9,120 nt of DNA from Alphaproteobacteria bacterium (GCA_016869775.1 VGDJ01000045.1:1-9120); one strand, 5' to 3'. Counted from the stretch's first letter, positions 1 through 6,217 are shown. The notes: generated from the sequence alone by a model not told the origin. Numbers and translations are program-made.

Positions 1-409
1 ATTCGGTTTGAAATTTTTTAGCCCTTTTAAGCCTTTTAATTTTCATATCTTGAAGGATTTTTTCTTCTTTTTCAGTTTCTTGAATATGAATTTTTTTGTA
101 ATCATCAATCTCAATACATTTATCTTCAAACAAACATCGATTTTTTCCACAATCACAACTGTAAATTATTCCGTTTGAGCAATAAGGATATTTTTGAAAT
201 TTATATTCACATTTATCGGCGCAACTATTTCCAAAATCTCTCCACATCCCACTTGACTTTTCGCAAGCTGGACGCTCGTCAAAAGTGGTTGGTCTTACAA
301 TATCAGCAAATGAATTTTGTATAAAAAAAATTAACATTAATAGAGTAAGTATATAACAACAAAAACCATCATAAATTATGATATTATTTTTAGATGAATA
401 TAAACTCAC
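1..409 (-). CDS. Cysteine-rich secreted protein, partial (C-terminus beyond window)
   Basis: I do not recognise a named family. The frame reads leftward off the window edge, with 136 codons visible from a GTG at 409. An ATG at 337 is the other candidate start. I prefer the GTG because the ATG would leave only about 11 residues before the apparent signal cleavage site (NSFA|D, residues 32-36), whereas the GTG supplies a lysine-bearing N-region and a hydrophobic core at about 16-30. The exported part carries eight cysteines (49, 63, 67, 77, 85, 87, 92, 98), including a CDCG motif, which suggests several disulfides in the periplasm or outside the cell. After about residue 100 it becomes a highly charged Lys/Glu helix. 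It lies downstream of leuB on the same strand and may be cotranscribed, though the 37-nt gap allows its own promoter. The coding frame is well supported; the start and function are not. Confidence 0.65.
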   Translation of the reverse strand, partial: MSLYSSKNNIIIYDGFCCYILTLLMLIFFIQNSFADIVRPTTFDERPACEKSSGMWRDFGNSCADKCEYKFQKYPYCSNGIIYSCDCGKNRCLFEDKCIEIDDYKKIHIQETEKEEKILQDMKIKRLKRAKKFQTE

Positions 410-446
410 AAGAAATACTAATTTTGAGTGTTTGATTGGAAATTTG

Positions 447-1556
447 TTATGAAATATTTAATAATTGTTCCAATTGTGCAACTACTTTGTCGGCCATTTC
501 AGAACATGAAACAATTTTTTGATTTGTTTGCGAAATATCTGCAGTTCTAGCACCCGAGGCCAAAACCAACTCAACCGCTTGATCAAGTTTATCAGCTTCT
601 GCTAAATATCCGAATGAATATCGAAGCATCATCGAAAAACTAAGAATAGTTGCCAAAGGATTTGCAATATTCTTACCAGCAATATCAGGTGCCGAACCGT
701 GGACTGGTTCGTATAATGCATATTGTTTACCATTATTTAATTTTTCGCCAAGAGATGCAGATGGCAACATTCCAAGTGATCCGGTAAGCATTGATGCAGT
801 ATCAGAAAGTATATCTCCAAACATATTACCCGTAACAATTACATCAAACTGTTTGGGATTGCGTACCAATTGCATAGAAGCGTTATCAACATACATATGG
901 GTTAAATCGACATCAGGATAAAATTTTGCGCCCGTTTGCGAAACAACTTCACGCCACATTTCAGTAGTTTCAATAACATTAGCCTTATCAACTGAACAAA
1001 GTTTTTTGTTGCGAACTTTTGCAAGTTCAAACGATACTTTAGCAATTCTCTCAACTTCTTTAGAATTATAGGTCATAGTATTAACCCCTTGTCTTGAGCC
1101 ATCTTCAAGGGTTTTTACATATCTAGGTTCACCAAAATATAAGTCTCCCGTAAGTTCTCTAACTATCATAATATCAAGTCCCTCAACTACTTCACGTTTA
1201 AGCGTCGAACTATCGGCCAGAGCATTAAATACTTTTGCCGGACGAAGATTAGCAAATAAACCGAGCTCTTTACGAATACCAAGCAAACCCCTTTCAGGAC
1301 GATACTTGTAATCAAGAGTTTCCCATTTTGGACCTCCAACTGCGCCCAACAAAGTTGCATCGGCACTTTTGGCAAGTTCAAGAGTTTCTGGGGGAAAAGG
1401 TGTACCAGTTTTGTCGTAAGCAATTCCGCCAAGAAGAGCATTTTCGGTTTCAAATTTTTTATCAGTATTTTTATTAAAAAAATCAATGATTTTTTTGGTT
1501 TGCAAGACAACTTCAGAACCAATTCCATCACCTTCGATAAGTAGTATTTTTTTCAT
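447..1556 (-). CDS. leuB: 3-isopropylmalate dehydrogenase
   Basis: Catalyses the NAD-dependent oxidative decarboxylation of 3-isopropylmalate in leucine biosynthesis; cytosolic, usually a homodimer. The 369 residues match the usual family length. Family hallmarks are all present: the GDGIG start motif (9-13), GAVGGPKW (71-78), the substrate-binding arginines R95, R105 and R133 with Y140, the active-site lysine K191, the metal-binding aspartates D224, D248 and D252, and the NAD-binding segment HGSAPDIAGKNIANP (286-300). RPERGLLGIR (86-95) marks LeuB rather than isocitrate or tartrate dehydrogenase. It is third in a leftward series, starting 8 nt after the cyaY stop, so is probably cotranscribed with pdxH and cyaY. 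No other leucine genes are visible. Nothing suggests decay, so the enzyme should be functional. Confidence 0.97.
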   Translation of the reverse strand: MKKILLIEGDGIGSEVVLQTKKIIDFFNKNTDKKFETENALLGGIAYDKTGTPFPPETLELAKSADATLLGAVGGPKWETLDYKYRPERGLLGIRKELGLFANLRPAKVFNALADSSTLKREVVEGLDIMIVRELTGDLYFGEPRYVKTLEDGSRQGVNTMTYNSKEVERIAKVSFELAKVRNKKLCSVDKANVIETTEMWREVVSQTGAKFYPDVDLTHMYVDNASMQLVRNPKQFDVIVTGNMFGDILSDTASMLTGSLGMLPSASLGEKLNNGKQYALYEPVHGSAPDIAGKNIANPLATILSFSMMLRYSFGYLAEADKLDQAVELVLASGARTADISQTNQKIVSCSEMADKVVAQLEQLLNIS

Positions 1557-1564
1557 ATTTTTGT

Positions 1565-1867
1565 TTAAAATAAATAAGGTTTAAGTTCTAAAAAAAGCTT
1601 ATCAAATAGTTCAACATTTTTAGAATTTAACCATTTGTTTTGAAGATCGTTATAAGAAAAATAATCAGCTCCGGAGAACGGTGATGAATACCAAATTTTT
1701 TGATTTCCAGAGTTACGATTTACGATAAATGTTTTTTTATTTTTGTTAATAACAATTTTTAGAATACCGTCAATATATTCAAGCTCTAGGTTTGAATTGC
1801 TATCAAGATTTTCAATTTTATCTGACAGATCTTGCAAAAATTTTTCACATAATTGATAAAAATTCAT
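1565..1867 (-). CDS. cyaY: Iron donor protein CyaY (bacterial frataxin)
   Basis: Frataxin-fold protein that binds iron and modulates Fe-S cluster assembly through the IscS/IscU machinery in the cytosol. At 100 residues it has the usual CyaY length. The layout fits the fold: an N-terminal helix (about 1-20) with acidic residues (E8, D13, D16, E19, D22), a strand with acidic residues leading to LKIVINKNKKTFIVNR, and the conserved strand core with N50-R51, Q56, I58-W59, a Ser-Ser-Pro turn and G66. A C-terminal helix (about 83-98) closes it. The commonly seen SGGFHF segment is here SGADYF, a mild divergence. It sits 5 nt after the pdxH stop and 8 nt before leuB, implying translation from one transcript. 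The call is confident from the IxxNRxxxxxxIW pattern, although overall identity is likely to be low. Confidence 0.88.
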   Translation of the reverse strand: MNFYQLCEKFLQDLSDKIENLDSNSNLELEYIDGILKIVINKNKKTFIVNRNSGNQKIWYSSPFSGADYFSYNDLQNKWLNSKNVELFDKLFLELKPYLF

Positions 1868-1872
1868 AACTA

Positions 1873-2475
1873 TTAAGGATAAAGTTGATCAACAATCCAT
1901 CCATCTTGGGATTTTTTATAAAGGTGTCTTTCATGGATCCTAAAATCACCCTCTTGCCAAAACTCAATAGAATTTGGAATCACTCTAAATCCAGACCAAA
2001 AATTTGGTCTTGGAATATCTTGATTATGAAATTTTTGTTTGATCGCATCAATACGATCCATGAATTCTTGCCAATTATTCATTTTTTGCGATTGTCTTGA
2101 TGCCCATGCTCCAATCTTACTTTCTGGTCTTCTGGAAGAAAAATACTCGTCTGCTTCAATATCAGATACTTTTTCTACATACCCCTCAATTCTAACTTGC
2201 TTGCGAAGAGCTCCCCAATAAAAACAAAGAGCAACAGAATTGTTATTGTTTAATTCATGAGACTTACGACTATTTAGATTTGTAAAAAAACAAAAACCTC
2301 TCTCGTCAAATTTTTTCAACAATACCATTCTCGAAGATGGTTTATTATCAACTCCAACAGTTGCAAGACACATAGCGGTAGGTTCAATAATTTGTTGATT
2401 TTGATTAGCTTGATCAAACCAGTCCTTGAACAATAAAAAGGGCGCGGAATAATTTGTTTTTGATTCAATTCTCAT
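1873..2475 (-). CDS. pdxH: Pyridoxamine 5'-phosphate oxidase
   Basis: FMN-dependent oxidase converting pyridoxine or pyridoxamine 5'-phosphate to pyridoxal 5'-phosphate, the salvage and final step of vitamin B6 metabolism; cytosolic homodimer. The 200 residues fit the family. Visible signatures are the FMN-binding segment SRMVLLK (48-54), FFTNLNSRKSHEL (63-75), the RKQVRIEG strand (91-98), the SRRPESKIGAWAS segment (114-126) and the C-terminal WQEGDFRIHER (173-183). That last segment carries the R179/H181 pair equivalent to the E. coli substrate-binding Arg and His. First gene of the leftward pdxH-cyaY-leuB set and divergent from the Cox11-like gene. The promoter must lie inside that neighbour's 5' coding region because the gap is only 19 bp. 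Confidence 0.96.
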   Translation of the reverse strand: MRIESKTNYSAPFLLFKDWFDQANQNQQIIEPTAMCLATVGVDNKPSSRMVLLKKFDERGFCFFTNLNSRKSHELNNNNSVALCFYWGALRKQVRIEGYVEKVSDIEADEYFSSRRPESKIGAWASRQSQKMNNWQEFMDRIDAIKQKFHNQDIPRPNFWSGFRVIPNSIEFWQEGDFRIHERHLYKKSQDGWIVDQLYP

Positions 2476-2494
2476 AACTTAAGAAACTAATAAA

Positions 2495-3076
2495 ATGAAA
2501 CCAATATTTAATACATTGATAAGGTTTTTGATGCTTATAATTATAGGTTTAATCTACAATAATTATAGAAATAATCAATGCATTAAAACTCAAAAATGCC
2601 AACCGATATTCGTATCAAGTTTTTTTTCATCTCACAAAAACTATAAAATTGCAAGCTACCTATATTACAAAATAATTGATAATTCGTTTAATATAAACGT
2701 ATCTTTTGACAAAGAATTTAATCTTGATCACCAAAAAAATATTGAATTATCTCAACCAGAATATAATCAAAATTTAATTGAAATTCAAAAAAAATATAAT
2801 GACAAAAATAATGAATCAAAACTTGATTTTTATAATGATAATAAAATTCGTGTTAAAAAACTAATAATTCAGAATACTTCAAAATATTCAGTTACAATCA
2901 AACCAAAAATGATTTTTGACCCGCCGAATTTAATCAACCAAATTAAAATTTATAATTGCTTTTGCAATTCGTTAATAAAATTAAAACCATTCCAATCAGA
3001 GAATTTGTTTGTTTATTATAGCATGAAAGAGGGTTCTGGCGGAAGTATACTTTTTTCATTTGATGAAAAAAATTAG
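2495..3076 (+). CDS. Divergent Cox11/CtaG-like cytochrome c oxidase copper-assembly protein
   Basis: Cox11/CtaG proteins are anchored by one N-terminal membrane helix and deliver copper to the CuB site of cytochrome c oxidase from the periplasmic side. The 193-residue length is typical. A membrane segment lies at about 7-22. A cysteine follows it (C29 or C35), where the family has its third copper ligand. A beta-rich region contains NINVSFDKEF (66-75), comparable to the family's VRFDANV strand. Then comes KKLIIQNTSKYSVTIKPKM (121-139), comparable to the N-S-x-x-P-V-T strand, followed by the copper motif region IYNCFC (152-157). The Cys-Phe-Cys is kept, but the usual continuation Phe-Thr-Glu-Gln is lost and the tail after it is short. 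No ctaB or ctaE neighbour is visible. It could be a fast-evolving functional chaperone or a neofunctionalised relative. The call is by pattern only. Confidence 0.6.
   Translation: MKPIFNTLIRFLMLIIIGLIYNNYRNNQCIKTQKCQPIFVSSFFSSHKNYKIASYLYYKIIDNSFNINVSFDKEFNLDHQKNIELSQPEYNQNLIEIQKKYNDKNNESKLDFYNDNKIRVKKLIIQNTSKYSVTIKPKMIFDPPNLINQIKIYNCFCNSLIKLKPFQSENLFVYYSMKEGSGGSILFSFDEKN
2540..2545 (-). promoter_or_regulatory. Possible -10 box for the pdxH-cyaY-leuB transcript
   Basis: On the minus strand these bases read a perfect TATAAT, inside the start of the divergent Cox11-like gene and about 65 nt upstream of the pdxH start. There is no convincing -35 hexamer at 16-18 nt, and such a match is not rare by chance in DNA this AT-rich. 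It is listed because the 19-bp intergenic gap forces the leftward promoter to lie in this region. Confidence 0.2.
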
Positions 3077-3176
3077 ACTAAACTTAAGTTTTATTGCTTA
3101 ATTATTTAGCGAAAAATGATGAGGAAAATAAAGATTTGAATTTAAGAAAATTTAGTGATTTTATGAGTTTTTAACA

Positions 3177-3255
3177 TCGGGAGCCACCACCACGCAAACC
3201 CAGCGTGTGTATTCATATTCGCTGTTAAAGCTTTTATATTCTGATACACTCCCGA
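3177..3255 (+). ncRNA. Compact structured RNA element, C4 antisense RNA-like (candidate)
   Basis: Seven perfect base pairs close the element: TCGGGAG (3177-3183) with CTCCCGA (3249-3255). Inside are a 5-bp hairpin, CACGC/GCGTG (3191-3195 with 3203-3207, loop AAACCCA), and a weaker GCT/AGC hairpin (3221-3223 with 3229-3231). The first 29 bases are about 69% GC in DNA that is otherwise very AT-rich. Its spurious translation on the plus strand contains GSHHHANPA followed by VFIFAVKAF. I associate this pattern with prophage c4/icd leader regions, where the C4 antisense RNA has two hairpins inside a closing stem. The family assignment is from memory of that pattern and is not verified. I assume the plus strand on that basis, with the 3377 gene downstream. 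I see no complementary C4 target site between it and that gene. Confidence 0.42.
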
Positions 3256-3286
3256 CGCATTAAATTATCCAATATTAATTTTATCG

Positions 3287-3314
3287 TTGCAAGTATTTTT
3301 TATAAAAATATCAA
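3287..3314 (+). promoter_or_regulatory. Weak promoter candidate for the secreted-protein gene
   Basis: TTGCAA (3287-3292) and TATCAA (3309-3314) are separated by 16 bases and lie about 60 nt upstream of the ATG at 3377. Each hexamer matches the sigma-70 consensus at four of six positions. In DNA this AT-rich that is weak support. Confidence 0.22.
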
Positions 3315-3332
3315 AGGTTATTTAAAGATATA

Positions 3333-3356
3333 TTTTCTATTTTAAAAAATAGAAAA
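3333..3356. repeat. Perfect 10-bp A/T-rich inverted repeat before the 3377 gene
   Basis: TTTTCTATTT (3333-3342) and AAATAGAAAA (3347-3356) are exact reverse complements around a 4-base loop. The hairpin ends 20 nt before the ATG at 3377 and is followed by A- and T-rich runs. It could be an operator, a leader hairpin affecting translation start, or a weak bidirectional terminator. Nothing visible decides between these. Confidence 0.4.
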
Positions 3357-3376
3357 AAAATTTTATTTCGGCTTTA

Positions 3377-4420
3377 ATGTATTCTCGAGTATTTTTTGTA
3401 TATATAATTTTCTTAAGTTTTTTTTGTAGTTATAAAAATGCTCTTTCCACAGGCACTCTTAACTTGAGCACTATTTCAGCGAGCCCCCTACCCTTAGATA
3501 ATATTTCCGAAACTTTAATACCAGAATCTAAATCAATAACTGTATTATCGATTAATTTTTATTTTAATAATCAACTAATTTCTAAAAATTCTAAATTCAA
3601 ATGCCAAATTGATTTTGTTGATGATTACAATATCGAAATTACCAAAATATTTGATGAACTAAGTAATTATTTAATTTTAGAATCAAATCCAGGTAAAGTT
3701 TTTATAAAAAATATTTATTGCACTAATCATTCTTTTCCGTTGATTTACGGAATATCCCGATCAAAAAATATTCAAGATTATGGATTTGTAGCTCATAAAA
3801 ATTTTGTAAATTACGCTGGTGATATAACGGTTAAATATAGCTCAAGTTCTTTTAAAATTTTAGATATTTTTAATTTTTCGTCCTTAGTTGAAGATAAAAA
3901 TGGAGTTGTTTCAATTGATTGCCAAGACAGAATAATTGAGGCATTAACATTCATTAATAATCGCTTCAGAAATGTTTATCATTTAAAAATTACCAAATCT
4001 TTAATGGGGGATAGTTTTTATTTAAAACCCAATGAAACACCAGAGCCATACAATTCATCAACTCTTGATATGGATATTATAAAAAATACCATGAATTCTG
4101 TATATCAAGAACCCAATGCTCAACAACCTAGCTTAACAAAATCAATAATTTCAGACCCACAAGCATCTACAAATCCCAATCAAGCCTTCAACTATAGCAA
4201 CTTAAGTAATCAAATTGAACAATCGAAATCATTAAGCACCGCTATAATTCACGCTGAAAACAAGAAGATAATTAGCCCTCAACATCCATATTTAGCTCCC
4301 TATTATTCTGAATTTTATGCGCCTATTTATAACCCTTATTTTAGTGTAATTTCTCAAAAAATACCTATTCCCAACCAAATTATAATCATGCAAGACCCAG
4401 TTATAGAGCATCCTCATTAA
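3377..4420 (+). CDS. Secreted protein of unknown function with Pro/Tyr/Gln-rich tail
   Basis: I do not recognise the family. The 347-residue protein begins with an Arg followed by a strongly hydrophobic stretch (5-17) and a plausible signal peptidase I site near ALS|T (22-25). The cysteine at 17 is not in a good lipobox. Residues about 55-205 alternate hydrophobic and polar like a beta-sandwich. They include a Pro-Gly turn before a strand (NPGKVFIKNIYC, 104-115) and a later YAGDITVKY (146-154), an arrangement seen in exported carbohydrate-binding-like or peptidase-regulatory beta domains. Three cysteines remain after export (76, 115, 182). The tail from about 216 is low complexity, rich in Pro, Asn, Gln, Ser and finally Tyr-Pro (about 300-325), suggesting a surface-exposed or wall-associated disordered region. 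It is convergent with trmD, whose stop lies 31 nt away. Coding status is good; function is unknown. Confidence 0.75.
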   Translation: MYSRVFFVYIIFLSFFCSYKNALSTGTLNLSTISASPLPLDNISETLIPESKSITVLSINFYFNNQLISKNSKFKCQIDFVDDYNIEITKIFDELSNYLILESNPGKVFIKNIYCTNHSFPLIYGISRSKNIQDYGFVAHKNFVNYAGDITVKYSSSSFKILDIFNFSSLVEDKNGVVSIDCQDRIIEALTFINNRFRNVYHLKITKSLMGDSFYLKPNETPEPYNSSTLDMDIIKNTMNSVYQEPNAQQPSLTKSIISDPQASTNPNQAFNYSNLSNQIEQSKSLSTAIIHAENKKIISPQHPYLAPYYSEFYAPIYNPYFSVISQKIPIPNQIIIMQDPVIEHPH

Positions 4421-4451
4421 TTTAATTAATAGTTGGTCAATTTGTAACTAT

Positions 4452-5180
4452 CTAACTGTTTTGATATTTATTAAATAAATCGGGGCGGTTTTTTTTAGTT
4501 ATAGATTCTGCCTGGTCTTTGCGCCATTTTTCAATATTAGCATGATGTCCTGACAATAATACTTCTGGCACTTTATAACCCATAAAATCAGCTGGACGTG
4601 TATAGTGAGGATATTCAAGTAAATATTCATATTCACTTGATTGAGAATTTCCGAAGCTTTCTTGATGAAGAGATTGCTCAGCCCCCAAAACTCCTTTAAT
4701 ATTTCGAAGTATTGAATCTATAATTACGTAACTCGCAATTTCACCGCCCGATATGACAAAATCTCCAATCGAAACTTCTTCAATTTTAAAAATATCAATA
4801 ACGCGCTGATCTATACCTTCATATCGACCACAAATTATGTTAATTTCACTTTCTTGAGATAATTCTTGAGCCATTTTTTGATTAAAAATTCGACCCTTTG
4901 GAGATGGGTAAATAATCTTAGGGATTTTTGATGTTTTAGAAATATTAAAATCAATATTTTTTGAAATGGCATTATATAAAACATCGGGCCTAAACAGCAT
5001 CCCAGCTCCACCACCAAATGGCGTATCATCAACAGTTTTGCGCGCATCGGTTGCATAATCTCTAATATTCACAACTTCAATTTGCCATAAGTTTTTGTTT
5101 AGAGCTTCTCCAGTAATCGATTTTGCTAGTATTTGTGGAAACAAATCAGGAAAAATTGTGAAAATTTTGAACTTTATCAT
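4452..5180 (-). CDS. trmD: tRNA (guanine-N1-)-methyltransferase
   Basis: Methylates N1 of G37 in tRNAs that have G36, using S-adenosylmethionine; essential for reading-frame maintenance. The 242 residues match the family. Knot-fold SPOUT motifs are present: DDTPFGGGAGM (51-61), YPSPKGR (91-97), ICGRYEGID (116-124), VSIGDFVISGGE (136-147), and R159 equivalent to E. coli R154. The tRNA-binding part has EYPHYTRPADF (189-199) and VPEVLLSGHHANIEKWR (204-220). By eye, E. coli catalytic Asp169 aligns with E174 (QESF). The linker after it (177-186) is about seven residues longer than in E. coli. The gene stands alone leftward; the usual rpsP/rimM/rplS partners are not visible. It is divergent from the CobS-like gene. 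Confidence 0.96.
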   Translation of the reverse strand: MIKFKIFTIFPDLFPQILAKSITGEALNKNLWQIEVVNIRDYATDARKTVDDTPFGGGAGMLFRPDVLYNAISKNIDFNISKTSKIPKIIYPSPKGRIFNQKMAQELSQESEINIICGRYEGIDQRVIDIFKIEEVSIGDFVISGGEIASYVIIDSILRNIKGVLGAEQSLHQESFGNSQSSEYEYLLEYPHYTRPADFMGYKVPEVLLSGHHANIEKWRKDQAESITKKNRPDLFNKYQNS

Positions 5181-5187
5181 GAAAACG

Positions 5188-5217
5188 TTGCGATAATTTT
5201 TAAGTTTGTTTTAGAAT
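5188..5217 (+). promoter_or_regulatory. Candidate sigma-70 promoter for the CobS-like gene
   Basis: TTGCGA (5188-5193, four of six matches) and TAGAAT (5212-5217, five of six) with an 18-base spacer, in the 76-bp divergent gap between trmD and the CobS-like gene. Transcription would start near 5224, about 33 nt before the ATG at 5257. Confidence 0.35.
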
Positions 5218-5232
5218 TTCAAATCTTGAAAT
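5216..5232. promoter_or_regulatory. Operator-like inverted repeat at the expected start of transcription
   Basis: ATTTCAA (5216-5222) and TTGAAAT (5226-5232) are exact reverse complements spaced by three bases. The repeat overlaps the end of the proposed -10 box and the likely transcription start. This is a typical repressor-site position, but no cognate regulator is visible and chance is possible in AT-rich DNA. Confidence 0.3.
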
Positions 5233-5256
5233 CAATAATTTAAAAAAAAATCAAAA

Positions 5257-6210
5257 ATGTCGAACAAAATTAACAATAATATTCAAAAAATCGATTGCAA
5301 AAAAATCTTTGATATTAATTGCAATTTTGATGTTCAGGGCTTCAAAAACTCCACGGATTTAGTCCCAGAATTTGATAAAAATTATTTATTCGATCAAAAA
5401 ACAACTTTAGCAATTTTAGCAGGTTTTGTTTTTAACCAGCGAGTTTTAATTCAAGGAATGCATGGCACGGGAAAGTCTACTCACATTGAGCAGGTTGCAT
5501 CTCGCCTTAACTGGCCATGTTTAAGAATTAATTTTGATTCTCAAATTACCCGCCTCGACCTAGTTGGTAAAGATGTAATAAAACTCAAAAATGATAAACA
5601 AATTACAGAGTTCAAAGAAGGAATAATTCCGTTTGCCCTTCGCAACGGAATTGCTTTAGTTCTTGACGAATATGACGCCATCAAAACCGATGTATCATTT
5701 GTTATTCAGAGGCTCCTTGAAGAAAATGGCAAGTTTGCTCTCCTCGAAGAAAATGAAATTATCGAACCTCATCCAAATTTTCGTCTTTTTGCCACTTCAA
5801 ATACTCTTGGAGCTGGCGATGATTTGGGCATATATCACGGCACAAACCTTATTAATCAAGCGCAAATGGATAGATGGAACATGGTTGTAGCACTTAATTA
5901 TCTGTCGAGTGATCATGAAATAAATATTTTAATAAAAAAATTACCTTTTTTAAGCGCTAAAAACTATCAACCATCAGTGAAATTGATGGTAAAAATGGCA
6001 AATTTATCCCGCGAAGCTTTCAAAAATGGAGATATTTCTAACCTTATTTCTCTGCGAACATTAATTTCATGGGGCAAAAATATTGAGATTTTCCAATCAA
6101 TTAAAGAGGCTTTTATTTTAAGTTTTTTTAACAAAATTATTGATGAAGAGAAACCCATTATTAATGAATTCTACCAAAGAATTTTTGGTGAAGATTTAAT
6201 TAACCAATAA
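5257..6210 (+). CDS. cobS: CobS-type AAA+ ATPase (cobaltochelatase small-subunit family)
   Basis: In aerobic cobalamin synthesis CobS and CobT form an AAA+ chaperone-like complex that works with CobN to insert cobalt. The 317 residues are close to the family's usual length. Motifs are intact: Walker A GMHGTGKST (67-75), the DLVGKDV loop (101-107), Walker B ALVLDEYD (133-140), sensor 1 FATSNT (178-183), then GIYHGTNLINQAQMDRW (191-207), with R206 as likely arginine finger, and SLRTLISW (265-272), with R267 as sensor 2. The N-terminus (1-45) looks like the CobS leader. The next gene is a transporter 7 nt away, not cobT, and no other cobalamin gene is visible. Many alphaproteobacteria, including Rickettsiales lacking the cobalamin pathway, keep CobS/CobT relatives, so the true substrate may be something else. 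Family membership is sure; a cobaltochelatase role is not. Confidence 0.88.
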   Translation: MSNKINNNIQKIDCKKIFDINCNFDVQGFKNSTDLVPEFDKNYLFDQKTTLAILAGFVFNQRVLIQGMHGTGKSTHIEQVASRLNWPCLRINFDSQITRLDLVGKDVIKLKNDKQITEFKEGIIPFALRNGIALVLDEYDAIKTDVSFVIQRLLEENGKFALLEENEIIEPHPNFRLFATSNTLGAGDDLGIYHGTNLINQAQMDRWNMVVALNYLSSDHEINILIKKLPFLSAKNYQPSVKLMVKMANLSREAFKNGDISNLISLRTLISWGKNIEIFQSIKEAFILSFFNKIIDEEKPIINEFYQRIFGEDLINQ

Positions 6211-6217
6211 TTGATTT

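Larger units (their letters stand above)
3077..3376. other. Non-coding stretch between the Cox11-like gene and the secreted-protein gene
   Basis: Three hundred bases without a supportable protein gene. It opens with a 12-bp palindrome, AAACTTAAGTTT (3080-3091), too AT-rich and lacking a clean T-run to call a terminator. A short frame of 26 codons (3094-3174, TTG start) is probably chance. The notable contents are the GC-rich folded element at 3177-3255, weak promoter-like hexamers at 3287-3314, and an A/T hairpin at 3333-3356 just before the next gene. Confidence 0.6.

Noticed and set aside
3080..3091. AAACTTAAGTTT palindrome after the Cox11-like gene
   Set aside because: Short and AT-rich with only a four-T run after it; expected by chance at this composition.
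3094..3174. A 26-codon frame from a TTG, ending in KFSDFMSF, before the structured element
   Set aside because: Too short, no ATG or ribosome binding site, and no recognisable similarity; likely chance or a tiny remnant.
3166..3255. Peptide-like readings through the GC-rich element on both strands (HHHANPA on plus; EYEYTRWVCVVVAPD on minus)
   Set aside because: Pairing in the nucleotide sequence explains the conservation pattern better than a protein. Neither frame has a start codon and enough length to be a gene.
4429..4451. ATAGTT/AACTAT hairpin between the converging 3377 gene and trmD
   Set aside because: Six A/T-rich pairs with an 11-base loop and no T-run on either strand; too weak to call a terminator.
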